Shown: positions 13,546 through 58,633, numbered from the stretch's first letter. The stretch: DNA of 64,000 nt from Lanius collurio (GCA_020086605.1 JACBWW010000084.1:1211882-1275881); one strand, 5' to 3'. The notes: a model not told the origin generated them from the letters alone. Program-made: numbers and translations.

Positions 13546-15939
13546 AACTCAGCAATTACAGGAGCCCCCAAAGTACTGGAGGTGGCAAAGTGCTGTGCCC
13601 AGGGACTTTGGGTGAAAGGCTATGATGGGTTCAGTGCTTTTTGGGTGCCCTTTGGGGGTGATGGACAGAAGCAGGAGTCAGGCTCGATGATGCCATGGTT
13701 GGGCTCCCCCTTGGGTGAGCCCGTGGGAAGCACAGTGAGGACAAGGGCAGAGCTCCTGGGGTTCCTGTGCCAGGCAGGGCAGTGCCTGGGGACACCAAGG
13801 ACACAGCATTAGCTGGGCTCCACTGAGCTGATGTTTTGAGAGAGAACAAGTTAGGAATTGATTTGAACTAATGCCCAGCGCTGGATTTTGATATGATATG
13901 TGCCCAGATGGGAGCTCTGTTGCCATGGGGGAGAGCTGCCACCCCTCTGCAAACCAGCACACTCCCCACACTTTGTGGAACAATTTGATGTTGGTTCCCT
14001 CGATTTGAAGCTTTCTCTGTTTTCTCCAATCCCCAAACAAGGGGAGCAGTGGTGGGACATGGTGTTTCCTTTGATCCCTCTCTCTGCTCATCCCGTGCTG
14101 AGTGAAGCCCTCAGGGACTCTGCTTAGAGCTCCCTGCTGGACTCAACACAGCTCATCACATTCATGCAAACCTTGATTTATTCTTCCTGATCTTTTCCAG
14201 TACTTGGGATTTCTGGAGGGAACTGGGTTTTTATATCCCTTGTATCTTCCTTGTGGCCTATATCCAGGAGGAATGAGCTCCAGATGGAGCTTTTCCATGG
14301 CAGGCTATTTTTGAGGTGCTTTCTGTGATTCTTCTTCTTACTAAGGGCTGAGCTAATCCCACCATTCTCCTAAAGAGGAACAACTTGGATTTTCCTTGTA
14401 AAGCACAGCGTCTCCAGGCCCTCCGCCTTGCTGGTGCGCTGAGTGGGCACATCCTCCCCTGCGTCAGGAGCTGGGATGTGCAGGGCAGAGGCTCCACCAG
14501 AAAGTCCTTCTTGCATGAAAGAAGGCTTAAAATGCCAGGCAGGAGTAGGATGAATCTTTGCTGCAGCACTGTGGCTTTGGCTATGCCAGGTGAGCTGGGT
14601 GTGCCAGATGGGCTTTGGCTGGGGCTCATTTTGGGGGCTCACTTTGCACCTGCAGGGTGTGGGTTGAAGATGTGACCCTGCTCGATGTGGATTTAGAGCA
14701 GACAGAGCTCCAGTGCCTGAGCCTTGTCCTCAGCCACCCTGTCACTGTCACTGTCCTCAGATGTCCCTGCACGGCTGCTCCTGCCAGGGGAGGCAGGGGT
14801 GAGATGTTGGGAGCTGACACCGCCCTGGGCCCTCACCAGCACGGGCACCGTGGGGTCAGCACCGGGGTCATTCCAGCCTGGGCTGGGGTGGACAGGGCTG
14901 TTTGTCTCAATCTCTGCCTGCTCCTTGCTGGGATTCATCCATTCCTTCCAAACCAGCCAAGGTGCCAAAGGAGCCCAGCTTGCCAAGGGAGGGCTGTAGC
15001 TATCCCTGGCATGAGGATGCTTGGGAGGAAGAGCAGGTTTCAATCAGGCAGGGGTTTAACCCCACAGTTCTGCCTTGTCCTGCGTGGAGCTGAGCAACCA
15101 CAGCTCTGAGGTCCTGTCCACCCATGGGTCCCAGTACAGGTGGAGATGCTTGTGGGTGAATCCTGTGAGGTTTCCCTGCCAGACATTGCAGAGCTGTCCT
15201 GGTGCTGGATCTCCTCATCCTCAAAGCCCGAGTGTCCAGAACTGAGAATCCCACTGATATCCCACTGCCCACCACTGCAGCTGGGCAAAAGCTCTTTAGG
15301 AATTAGCTGTGCCATCAGTAAAGGGATTAAGTAATTGCTAAAGTCCCTTAGCACAGGGAAGAGACAACAGAAGGGATGAAAACAAGGGGGAATCTTCCCC
15401 ACCCCCCATCACTTGAGTTACCAAAACCATCCCAGTCACCTCTGCCTGGGGTCATCCAGTGCCCAAGCCATGATGTCACCACTCTTCTGGAACAGGAAGG
15501 ACTAAAACTTCCCATGCTTTGGGAGGATGGAGGAAAGGGGAGCCCTATCTGGACTGTCTGCAGGTGGGATGGGGAGCACAAGGTGGGCTTGGGGCACAGT
15601 CTTACTGCTGTTGTCTCTGTTTGTGTGCTGGGCTGATTGGTGGTGAATTGCTGAGCTCTGGAGGCCTCCCCAGGGTCGTGCTCCAGAACCACTGGTGTTC
15701 CCTTGCAGGCTGTGGTACCTTCAGAACCCCAAAGTGTGAAGCAGGGATGTGTTCCTGAGCCTGCCATGGTCCAGCCTGAAGCCAGCAGCACTGGACACAT
15801 CCCTGCTTTGTCCACTGTGGCTCTGAACACCCTCTAACACTTCCCAAATGTCACTGAAAGCCCCACTGCCTCTTCTCTGACTCCAAATTCCCTCCCTGTG
15901 CTCTTCCTCAACCCTACTCATAATTTAGAGTCTGGTGAA

Positions 15940-16070
15940 GGATGGTTGGCTGGGTTGGATGGGGCTTGGAGCGTCCTGGTCTCATGAAAGGTGTCCCATT
16001 GCAGGGGTGGAACTGGTTGAGCTTTCAAGGTCCTTTCCAAAGCAAACCATTCCATGATTCTGTGGTGGCA
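15940..16070 (+). repeat. CR1 LINE 3' tail fragment
   Basis: TTGGATGGGGCTTGGAGC, GAAAGGTGTCCC, AAGGTCCTTTCCAAAGCAAA and a terminal ATGATTCTGTGG. Confidence 0.8.
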
Positions 16071-17054
16071 AAATGCTGGAGACCTACCTGAACGGGGCAG
16101 GGGGTGGGATTTCACTCTGGGCCCCAGGGAGGTCACTGAGCTGCTTTCCCTTTCCACCAGTCATGGGGTTGGTGGCCAGATTTTACACTGGGAGCTGGGC
16201 AGATGTGCAGCTGATGTGTAGGAGTGGTTGTCACTGCTGAGGCTCACGGCAGGGAGTGCTGGGGCTGTGGAAGAGATTCCAGCAGGATGGGTGGTGCGGG
16301 GGAAACTCTGGATCTTGGGCGTGGAAGCTCCTCAGGGTGCACTTTGGATTTGCCCTGGGGTTTCTCCCCAAGCAGCAGCCTCCCCTGTGCCCTGGGCTGG
16401 GCATGGGCTGGGTGTGGGTGCCCGGACAGGGTGAGTGAAGAGGCACCTCTGCAGTGTTGTGCACCCGTGGCACAGATTTCCTCAGCCCCCCTCGGAGCTG
16501 GTGACTCTTCCCCCATCGCTGAATAAATTAGCACCTCAAGTGCTCACGGGGTGTGACTAAAGCAGGGCAGGGGCTGGTTTGGCAGTGAGGGGGAGGCCCC
16601 CGGCTCCAGCCCAGGCTCCTTGATGAGATAACTCCTCAGCAGAAGTGTCACGGGGGCGGGAGGGACGAACTGTGGCAAAACCTCTAGTGAAATCATGGAA
16701 AATCACCAGCTATCCCTCTGTGTGTCAGCAAGGATTGAAACTGTGCCCTGCTCATGGGGAAACTGAGGCACAAAACCTCACTTTCCCAAAGGTAAGGGGG
16801 CTTTGCAGTGATGCCACCTCTGTGACAAGCACAGGATTTTCTTCCCATGGTTGTGGATCACTTCCCTGTGCCTTGTTCCCTGTCAGAGGAGTCTGCATCC
16901 ACCCTGGGCTGGAAACCACCCTGACTGCTGGGATGGATCCCAGTGCTGCCTTCCCTGGCAGAGTCACCCAGGGCTGGATCACCTTGATGTGCTGCTTCTG
17001 GAAGAGCTGTAGGGATTGCATTTCCTTCTGCTGCTGTTCAAAGTAACCATCAGT

Positions 17055-17305
17055 GAAGGAGATAACAAAGACTCTCAGCACCTCAACATGAGGAAGAACA
17101 TCTTTCCATGGAGGAGGGCAGAGCCCTGAACAGCTGCCTGGGGAGGGTTTGGAGTCTCTCTCCCCGGAGACATTCCAAACTCACCTGGATGTGTCCCTGT
17201 GTCACCTGCTTGGGGTTTGACCCTGCCTTAAAAGGGGGTTGGACTAGATGATCTTCAGAGATCCCTTCCAACCCCAACTATTCTGGGCTTCTGGGATTCT
17301 GTGAC
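17055..17305 (+). repeat. CR1 LINE 3' fragment
   Basis: Has CAACATGAGGAAGAACATCT, a TGGAGTCTC-GGAGACATTC block, TTGGACTAGATGATCTTCAG and ends GGGATTCTGTGA. A different CR1 subfamily from the 50-kb copies, judging by these words. Confidence 0.85.
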
Positions 17306-18373
17306 TTTGGCCTAAGAGGGCAAAGGACAGGGGGTTTGGTTGCAAAGTTATGGAACAAAAGGATGGATGAGCCATATGTACACACAGCAGAGCAACAACT
17401 GGAAAGGGAAATGGTTTTAACCAGAATTGTGTCTTTTTTGTGTCCAGTTGGTGGCTGCTGAAACCCCTCCTTGTCCTGTGGATGGATCTGAGTGCAGACC
17501 ACATCCTGGAAGAGAGATGTGAGCTTGGTCTCACAAATCAGGTGCATCCTTCTCCCTTCCAGGACACATGGTGGTTTCCCAACTTCTCGGCCACCAAAGG
17601 AATTGGGATTTCTCCAGAATTTCCACAGTCTTGTCTTTCAGTGATGCTGCTGGGTGCAGGTGACTGGAGTGGGGTGTGTTTATAGGATTTGGGGGATTTG
17701 GTTTGTGGTTTTGCTGGTTTGGGGGAACCCCTCATGCCATCTAGGGCAGCTGGGCCACAGGGTGAAATCCAGCTCGTGTTCCAGCAACCACATTCCCTCC
17801 AGAACACTCCCTGTCCTTCCACACGTGCTCTTGGGATCCTTAGGGCTTCAGCAGCATCCTCAGACCTGTGGTACTCTCTCCTTCCAGCTGTGTCTTTGGC
17901 TGCTGCAAAGCCAGGGAAAAAGTCTCAAGGTGAGCCTGGGCTTGCTGAGTCTCTTGGCCAGGCTTGGAGATCCCACTTGTCAGAGGGATCATGCAGGCTG
18001 GAGCCCCTCCAAGGCCCATTTCTGTCTGTCACATCACCCCAAAGTGCAAGGGCAGGAGGTTGGTGTGGCATTACCCCGGCCGTTCTGCCCTGCCAGATTC
18101 CTCCTGGGAACACGCTGAGATCCCGCCTTTCTCCGGGGTCAGGGCAGGACACATGGCCCACTCTGGAAACAGGGAAACTGAGTCAGGACCCCTGACACGG
18201 CCCCCACAGCACCTCCTGGGTGACAAAGTCCTGTGGATGTGGGTGTGACCGCATTTGGGTGCCAGCCCTGGGGGCTTCAGCCCCCTCTGCCCGCCCCGAG
18301 CCCGGCGCAGATTGCAGCTCCTCGTCTGACGAGGTTTTGCTGAGGAACAATTGTGTCTCTGCACAATGAGGAG

Positions 18374-18444
18374 CAGGTGGCTGTCTGAAAATACGCTCTG
18401 GAAGTGGTGTGTAATGCCTCCCCTCCCACTGAGAAGTATAAATA
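18374..18444 (+). promoter_or_regulatory. E-box, CACCC-like and TATA cluster
   Basis: CAGGTG E-box at 18,374-18,379, CCTCCCCTCCCAC at about 18,417-18,429, and TATAAATA at 18,437-18,444, in an order and spacing like a muscle-type core promoter. No exon follows that I can recognise. Confidence 0.25.
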
Positions 18445-20823
18445 CCAGTGCAGTGCTAACGTTTACTGCTCCCTGCAAAGAAACTGTCAGAGCTGGACAT
18501 TTTTCCTCACAGTTTCTCCTCTGGTTTAGCAACTTGGAGTGAGCAAGGGTTGAGGTGGGAACTGCTTTATGGGTTTGGAGCAAGTCTTTGGGGCAGAAGT
18601 GTGTCCTTTAAGTTATCGGGAGTAGCTGCCTTTTATTGCTTGCAGTGTCCCCTGTTGCCACCCTTTAGGGGCACCAGGGGCTTCCCAACACCTGAGACAG
18701 CTCCAAACCCTGAAGACACTGCCCAAATATTCTGTTCTGCCTCTGCTGCCTCTCCAGCAAGGGACAAGTTGGACATTGTCTCCTTGGGGGCAAAGGACAC
18801 TGCTGCAGGTGTGGGGACTCCGGACCTGGATGGGAGAGGAGGCACTGCTGCATCTTTTCTAAGGTCTCCACCACATTCCCAGCCCTGATCTTGGCAAATC
18901 CATCTCACCCTTTGGAATGGGAATCCAATCCTCTGCTGCTAAAAACTGGCACCTTATTTCCAGCCAGAATGCCTCATTTCCCTTGTTATCTCTGGGTGTC
19001 CTGGCCATGGGCTGCCCCTGGCACCAGCCAGGGACCATCTGTGCAGTTCCCTGCCGGTCGCGGGGCTGCGTGAGGGAATGTGGGAGCACCGGACCAGACG
19101 GAAAACTGGATACCCCATGGAAAACTGGGTCTTCCTTGTCCTTCTCAGGGGACTGGAGGTCCCAAGAGGCCACAGTGTATCCTGGGAGGAAATGAGGGGA
19201 CTTGGGAGAAAAGCTGGGATGAAGCTGTATCTGCTGATTGGTTTTCTTTGTGAAAAGCAGCTTTTTTTGTCAGGGATCACCCAGGATGGAGAAGTCAGGA
19301 TGCTTCATCTCACAGCAGAACTGCTCCAGTCCAGGCTTGTAAAACTCTAAGAGACCTGTGGAGTGTGTGGAAAGGGGTCTGTGCCTGGGCACAGGGATAG
19401 AGGGAGGGAAGAAAGAAGGGAGGGTTCTTGGGGGCTGTGGAGCTCTCCAGAGGGATCTAGCATGTGTGGAACTCAGCTGGTGTCTCCTTTGGACACCAGC
19501 ATGAACAGCATGTCTCCTGAGGGCACCTGGGAAGGGAAATCCCAGCCCATGACCCACGGGAGCATGTGGCAAAGGCTGCTCCAAGACTTGCTGCAGGTGA
19601 ACATTTCCAGGTCCTACTCTTGAATCAGTGATTTCTGCTGTCAAGCCAGGGCTCTTCAGCATCCCTTTTGTCTGGTGTGCAGAACAAACTCCCTTTTCCC
19701 TGTAACTACCACGGCTCTCACTGAGGGTAGATGGGAAATGTGCTCTGTGTCTTGGTAGAGATGGTGAGGATGTTCCCAGTCTGCCATCCCAGTGCTCAGC
19801 AGGTCACTACTGACCTTCCATGGGGTGGGCAAGGGGGCACTGGTGGCTCAGCATGTCCTGGCTGCTCCCAGGTGGTGTCTGACTTCAGTGAGGGTGGGCA
19901 GGACTTGTGCTGGGATGTGGCTCTGTCTGCAGAGCCAGTGTTTGGGGTGAGCTTGCTGAGAACGCCAGGGTGTGACGCTTGCAGCCTGTCCTGGGATCAC
20001 CCTTAATGCAGTGTCACAAGGAAGGGGTAAAAGAAGAGGTTCTGAAAGGGAAAACTAACAGCATCAGATTCTTGTCCCTCCTGGAACTGGCAGGGAGGGG
20101 TCAGTGTGGGAGGTGTGTGTGGGTGCTGGACTCCGGGTTTGGCCGGTTGGGCGGAGGGGAGGCTGTTCCTGTGCCAGGGAGCTGGGAGTGAGGGGTGCTG
20201 CTGTGAGCTCTGCCACCCAAACTCTGCACTTCTGAGGCCAGGCCGGGCAGCTGAGGAAGATTTTCCAGGAGTGGAGAAGATCAGTGACATTTTTATGGGA
20301 TGATCAATCTCTGTGAGCTTGTTGCCTCCAAGGAGTGTGTTAAAGCCTCTTTGCCAGCTGCCTGCTGGGTGATGGTCCTGCTGACAGCACCACCGAGACT
20401 TTTCCTCTTGTCAGGGCTGGGATGGGAGTGGAGCTGTTCAGAGAGGAAACACGAGGCTGTCTCTATCCTCCCTGTGTGGGTAAAGCTGTGGGTGCTTCTC
20501 GCCCTCGTTGGGAAGGGAAAGCCAGGGTGCTCCCTGGGACCCAGCATCCCACGGGCAGCCTGACTCACAGCTGAGCTGTGCTGAGCAAATCATCGGCTCC
20601 AGGGCAAGAACCCCTTCTGCTCCCCATTAGCTGCTCCATGTCTGGGCACCATCGTGGCAAAATGGCCCCTCCAAGCAGGCAACGTGTGACTGTGCTGTTT
20701 TCCATCCCCAAAAGAGGGGAAAGCATCATTTTGGGGTGGAGGGGGGAGGGATAGTAAAGCAAGCATGTTTTCTCTGGCAAGAAACCTGCTCCCAGCAAGC
20801 CTGTGCCTAGCAGCCCCGTGGGA

Positions 20824-20833
20824 CTAAAAATAC
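20824..20833 (+). promoter_or_regulatory. MEF2-like site
   Basis: CTAAAAATAC matches the MEF2 core CTA(A/T)4TA with one mismatch at the last base; a CAGCTG E-box lies about 45 bp downstream. Single-site matches of this kind are common by chance. Confidence 0.2.
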
Positions 20834-23763
20834 CCAGCAAGGGCTGGAGCTGTGCAGTGTCTGTTTGCTCAGCTCACAGCTGTCTCCTCGCAGCCTCACG
20901 GCTCTACCCGATGATTATCCCAGCACTTAAGGCCTTCTAAAGCCAGGAAGGAGCATTTAGGGAGTTCTCCCAGAGACTGGTGAAAGGTTGAGATCTACAG
21001 GCAGTAATTGGGAGCGAGCTCAGGCCCCTCTGACCTCCAGCAGCAAAAAGCTGCTCTGGGTGTGCCCTCGCTGCTGCTGCAGTCACAGCAGAGTGTGGGG
21101 GGTGTCTGGGCTGTCACCCACACTGATGTCCCCAAGGTCCTTCAAAGTGACCGCTGGCATGTGTGGGTTTGCCTGGGAACTGCTGAGCTTTGCTGGGTGA
21201 GGACAGACCCTGTGTGTGCCCCCTGCAGCTGCACTTCCTGGGACAGGCACCTGGGAACGGGGGAGATTCTCTTGCCTTTGGAGAATGCAGAAAATCCCAA
21301 GGTTTGAGGTGGGATGGAAATGAGGGGAGCTGACCCTGGGAAGGAACTTCCTGCACATTCCTGCTCGTGTGCACATCCCTGGCTGCACAGATGTTGCTGT
21401 ATCCCTGTCCCTGTGTGCACAATCCCTGCATGCTCACCTGTGCCTGTTGCTTACTGAACTCACTTCAGGCTCCACAGGCCTTGAAGACAGCAGGGATCAA
21501 ACCCAGCCTGGTCCTGGCTCTCTCTCATGCCATCCCAAATAAACTCTGAAGCTGCCCTGACTGCGGGTGTTGGCCCTTCCCAGTGCTTGGGCTGCTCGTG
21601 GGGCTCGTGGTGTTGCAGTGAAAGCTGCAGTGGTTGAATCCAGAAATGATCACTCACAAGTCCATGGGTAGGAGAGTTCCCGTGGTTGTTGGAGGAAGGG
21701 ATCCATGATGGGGGTGCTGGAGGCAGCCCAGTGTCTGTCCATGCATGTGGATGGTCCCACTGCAGCACAGGGAATTCTCCACTCTTGGGCTCTGCCAGGA
21801 TGGGCACACAGAGCTGGGATGCGTCCAGAGCCGTGCTTGGAGGTGGCAGAGCATCCCCCTGGATGTCCCTGCCAGGGACCCTCTGGCAGAGGGATTCTCA
21901 GGGTGCAGCAGTGTCCTGTCCCCTCTTCACAGAGAGTCCCGAGAGCCCTGGGCTGGCTGTCCCCACCTGCCTGGGGGTTTGAGGCCAGGCTGAGGGGCCT
22001 TTGGCTGCTCTCTGTGGTGGTGGGAGGTCTCACTCTGCTCATGGGGCTGCTCCAGCTGAGGGGGTTGTAGCAGCTCCTGCCTTACACCTCAGTGTGTGTC
22101 CTTGGTGGCCTGGGACGAGGAGGGAATGTGACCTCCCTCATTGGAGACAGCCCCAAACCCTGGGCACAGAGGAGCTTTGGGTCACCAATGTTGCCCTGTC
22201 CAGGACAGTTTTGTACTTCACTGAGCACAGGGCACAGAGGCTTTTGGGACCAGTGGAACAGGATGAGTCCATCTTGGACCAGCATCTGTGCTGGGTAAGA
22301 TTGCTGTGGTTCTGTGACCCCTCTTGCCAGGCTGAGGGGCCAGCTGTGCTCACCTCCCCATCCCCTGCATGAGCACAGGAATAGCAGGATGTGGCTGTGG
22401 GAAGGAGCAGGTTTGCAGTGAAGCAAACCCCCCCCAAAGCCACCCATGCACGAGCTCAACCATGGGGGAAGCAGAAGGAAAATCTGTAAATCTGTGCCTC
22501 CTCCTGCAGCGTGTGGGTCCAGCCCCTCGGATGGACTCCATGGGGTGCCGGAAGCCACCACGGCCCTGCTGGAATTGGCATCTGCAGAGTCTCCTCCTGG
22601 GAAGGAGGTCTCTCCTTTGCGGCTGGGATAAATTTCCATCCCATCATCGCTCTGGTCAGATTTATGTCTTGGTCATTCCCTGCAGCATTTCCCTTCCCTG
22701 AGGGCTTGCAGGGCTCTTCCCTTGTGCCTTGATTAATATCTCTTAATTCATCTGCTAATTTCTTCCAATTCCCCCGCAGCAGCTGGGCGGGGCCATGCCC
22801 ACGGGGCTCCAGTTCAAGTCGTGCTCATGAACTGCCAGACTTTCCCCAGCCCGGATGTTCCTTCTCCATGTTCATCCCTCAAGCAGAAGCACAGCAGAGG
22901 AGGGGACACAAAAGTCACCTCATTTGGGGTTTGCACCCAAATTAACAGGGCTTAGCCCCGGGGTAGGACTGATTTCTGCTCTTCTTGGCCCTGGATCTCC
23001 CTGGAGTCTGGGACATCTTACCCCTAGGAAAGCTGGCAGGGAGCCACATGCCTGTGGGAACCCCCGGGGCTGCTCACCAGGGGCAGGAGAACTGGAAAGC
23101 ATTTTCCCTGCTTAATTACAGGGATGAGGCTCATGTCCAGCTCAACCCGAGGAGAGCTGGGGCTGGAACGGTCCCTCAGTTGCCTTTTCCTCCAGCAGCC
23201 TCGTTTTTGTGGATGCTGCAGGGACGGGGTGTCCTCAGTGCAGTTATCCCATGAATCCGCAGTTATCCCGGACATCCATGTCACAACAGCAGGGATGGAG
23301 TGTGAACAACCCTCAAACCTTCAGGACAGTGTTACATGTCCACAACAGGTTTTATCCCACTTGAGGATCCAATCTCTGAAGGGAGGACAGCCCTGTCCTG
23401 TGTCCCTGTGTGCTGGAGCCGGCTCTCAGCATCACACACAGGATGCACAGTGAGGGGCTGCTGCTTTTGCCAGAGCTTCTCTATTTTTAGAGAGTTTTTT
23501 GTGTCAAACTTCCCCTCAGCTGATGAGCCAATGTCATCCCAAGAGCAGAGTTCTGATTCCCCTGCCCTGGCAGTGTCTGGATGTGACAAAGGCACCTCCT
23601 CACAAACGTCACCTTTGATCGGGGCAGGTCCCCACTGTGCCATTGAGCTGTTGGACACAAGAGTTTTCATCCCAGCCCAAAGGACCAGAATGGGCTGCCC
23701 TGGCCCAGGCCTGTGTGCAGGTCCTTTATATCCGTGTGTGTGTGGGTTTGAAAGGGAAGTGAC

Positions 23764-23910
23764 ACAGAATCACAGCTGGCTTGGGCTGGAAGGGACCTTA
23801 AAGCTCATCCAGTCCCACCCCCTGCCATGGGCAGGGACACCTTCCACTAGCCCAGGTTGCTCCAAGCCCTGTCCAACCTGGCCTTGGACACTTCCAGGGA
23901 TCCAAGGGCA
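23764..23910 (-). repeat. CR1 LINE 3' fragment, reverse
   Basis: CACAGAATCACAGCTGGCTT, GGGACCTTAAAGCTCATCCA, CCATGGGCAGGGACACC and CTTGGACACTTCCAGGGA. Confidence 0.85.
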
Positions 23911-24068
23911 GCCACAGCCTCAGATGCATCCTCAGACTCAGAGTATTAAGACCCATCCTTGAGCGTTTCACCTGGAAAGTTTAAAACTGAAGGGGGGTCT
24001 GCCCTGGAAGCAGCACTAGATCAGCTCTCCTCACCCTGGGCCTGCCACATTGTCTCTTGCTGCCCGTA

Positions 24069-24970
24069 TGTCTTGGTTTGAAAAGACAGATGTCTGTTAA
24101 GGAAGACAGGAGCCTCCCTTGAAATGAAGGATGCAACCCCCTTCTCTCTGAATTATTATAAATTTGGAATTAAGGGGCTTTCAGGCAAAGATATAAAGAA
24201 CAGGAATAACAGTTCTTTACTAAAATACAGATCTATAAACAGGCCAACAAACAACAATAACTACAGTGGTGACAGCAAACAGAACCACAAACCCAGTGCA
24301 GCCTCTCTCGGCTGTCAGGCCCTTTCCCCTCAGGTGCAGTTCCAGTCACAGCCGGCAGGGGCGCTGGCGGCTCCCGGTGAGCAGGGCAGGTGCGATGGTT
24401 CCCCCGCGGCTGCAGGGGGCGCTCCGGAGCGAGCTCGGGGAGCACGCAGTGATGGCGGCCTGGGATCCGGGAAGGGATGGAAGAAAGGCTTCACAAACCT
24501 CCCTGGGCAGCTGATCCTGGGGTCTGTCCGGGCTCTCCTGTGCAGGCAGGCTGGAGCAGCAGTAGGAGCACAAATTCCAGGTGGCAGGCGAGATGTATCG
24601 AGCTGCGGAGCTGTGGTAGGAATCCCCGGAGGTCTCGGCAGGCGGGACGGGCAGGGCTGCAGAGCAGCGAAGGCTGAGGCAGCAGGGTCTGCAGCTCAGC
24701 TCCCAGCGAGGCAGGGAAGGACAGGTTGGGGATCCCGGGGTTTCTCCAGCAGAGAGGAAGACCAGCAGGAAGCCTGCAGTGCTGATGAGAGTGGTCTCTC
24801 CTGTTCTCCACACCAAGTCCCTTGCACACCCAGGTGAGGACAGTAGCCCAAAGTGGGCTCCTCCTCTCCGTGGCCAATTCTTTTGTTTCTCCCAAGTACC
24901 CATCAATTTGTTGTCTCGGAAACATATGTGGGAGAAAAATCCTCAAGAGAAAGGGAACTCTCAAAACCCC
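24069..24970 (+). mobile_element. solo-LTR-like endogenous retroviral element (passerine type)
   Basis: Starts TGTCTTGGTTTGAAAAGACA and continues through AATTATTATAAATTTGGAAT, GGGGCTTTCAGGCAAAGATA and AACAGTTCTTTACTA, words I recall from an abundant songbird ERV LTR family. The block runs for about 0.9 kb to around AAAGGGAACTCTCAAAAC, with a GC-rich middle (24,340-24,720). No gag, pol or env frame flanks it, so it is a solo LTR or fragment. The 3' boundary is approximate and no target-site duplication was confirmed. The 237-codon open frame over it resembles no known protein. Confidence 0.6.
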
Positions 24971-26110
24971 AACTCCGTGGTTTGTCCCCTGGCACAGATC
25001 GTGGCTGGGGCGGGCGGGTCCCCCAGGGTGGCTGGGGTGGCAGTGTCACATTCACCCTCACTGCTGGGGACCCTTACCCATCTGCCAAGGGCTGAAATTG
25101 CCCCTCAGGGCTGTGACAGTAGAAATCCCCACCTGGCACCTTGTCTGAGATGGTTTGGGACTGCAGAAGGGGAAGTGGGGCTGTGGGTTCCAGCATCACC
25201 CCAGGGTGATCACTTCAGGTCCAGCCATGCTTTAATCCAGCCTAAATACTGTCCGAATATCAGCTCTGCCTCTCCCATCCAGCCTCTCATCCCTGGTGCC
25301 TGTGCTTGTGCAGGAATTCAGGGATGCTGCTGCCTCCATCCCCTGGGAGAGGTTTGACCAAGGGAGGAGGTGCTGGAGTTCAGTTGTCACTGAACAGCTG
25401 GGCCCTGCACATCTGTCTAGAGGAGGGGGGAACATTAATCCAGTCATTCAACTCATTTACTGCTGTGACTTCCTGCCAGGTTTGGGCCAAACTCAGGTTA
25501 GAGCCTGATTTTCCACAAATTCCCTGAGGCTGGAGAATGCTGGGGCCACAGGGTCCCTGGGCAGCCATGAGTTCCACAGAGGGGATGGGATCCTGGCCCA
25601 GGATATGTGAATGCCAGAGAGTTACAGGATTTTGGGTGCCAGGGTTGCTCTTTCCTGTGGCTTGGTACCATCCTGGATTCAGTGTAGCAGGAGCAGGAAG
25701 TACAACCTGGCACAGCCCATTCCTTTGGGTGCTGAGTCCACCTGGTGCAGCTCTCAGGGCTTTGATGGGGGGAAGAGGGAGCTGGGCAGGTTCCTGGGCA
25801 TTTTGGGTGCAGCAGAAGGGATCTGATCTCTGTCTCCTCTCCCATAGGTCACTGCTGAGTGTTTGAAGAACTGTGATGCCCAACGGAGACACATTTCCAC
25901 ATCGGCAGTGACACCTCATCCAGCTTTAGGGACAACAGTCCATCCTCACCAGAGGCCCCTCAGCATGCCCAGGCAGCCCAAACATTCCCTGGACCCTCCC
26001 TGTGCTGCTCTCGGCCTGGGCTCTCTGTTGGGACAAATCCTCAAGGGTCGTTTTGCTGCCCTCTGAACACTCAGTGGGTCACGGATGCTGCAGCCCCTCC
26101 GAAAGGCAGG
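24971..26110. other. PPFIA4 upstream flank, no feature seen
   Basis: About 1.1 kb between the LTR-like block and the minisatellite. No TATA box, CpG island or exon recognised. Confidence 0.55.
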
Positions 26111-26288
26111 GAGGTGACACACAGGAGCTTGGAGAGGTGACACACAGGATCCCAGGGAGGTGACACACGGGAGCTTGGAGAGGGGACACACAGGATCCCA
26201 GGGAGGTGACACACGGGAGCTTGGAGAGGTGACACAGCAGCCTGGAGAGGTGACACACAGGAGCCTGGAGAGGTGACACACAGGAGCC
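26111..26288 (+). repeat. 23-bp minisatellite upstream of the PPFIA4 start codon
   Basis: Nearly 8 copies of a 23-bp unit beginning GAGGTGACACACAGGA. Early units alternate between two endings (GCTTGGA and TCCCAGG), so the array grew partly as 46-bp dimers. It ends about 255 bp before the ATG of exon 1, in what should be promoter, 5' UTR or the intron before exon 1. Confidence 0.9.
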
Positions 26289-26542
26289 AGCAGTGACAAG
26301 CAGTGAGCAGGGCACTGGTGACTGCGAGGACCTTGTTGGTGCCCAGGACATCCCTGCACCCTGCTGGAGTGATGCCAGCTGCTGCTTAGCACCCAGGAGG
26401 AAGGGATGGGGAGTCCCCCTCCTTGAGCACCCCACTGTCCCCTCCCATGCTGGCTCCCCTGGGCCCCGGGAGCCAGCAGTGATGTGACCTGAGCTCAGCA
26501 CACCCCCAGCCCCGTCGGGACCCTCCCCCAGCCAGCCCAGCC
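26289..26542 (+). promoter_or_regulatory. PPFIA4: PPFIA4 exon 1 5' flank / 5' UTR
   Basis: 254 bp between the minisatellite and the start codon. C-rich with few CpGs, no TATA box and several CCCAG acceptor-like sites, so it may be an intron end plus short UTR rather than a core promoter. The transcription start cannot be placed from sequence. Confidence 0.4.

Positions 26543-58633
<32,091 letters not shown>

Larger units (their letters stand above)
17306..23763. other. intergenic, no gene seen
   Basis: Apart from the E-box/TATA cluster (18.4 kb) and a MEF2-like site (20.8 kb), I see no coding exon, RNA gene or repeat. A short AT-rich patch lies at 22,730-22,775. Confidence 0.55.

Noticed and set aside
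24124..24837. 237-codon open frame
   Set aside because: Lies within the LTR-like block and has no similarity to retroviral or host proteins.
1..26500. Search for TMEM183A exons, expected upstream if gene order matches mammals
   Set aside because: No frame resembles TMEM183A; it probably lies before the window.
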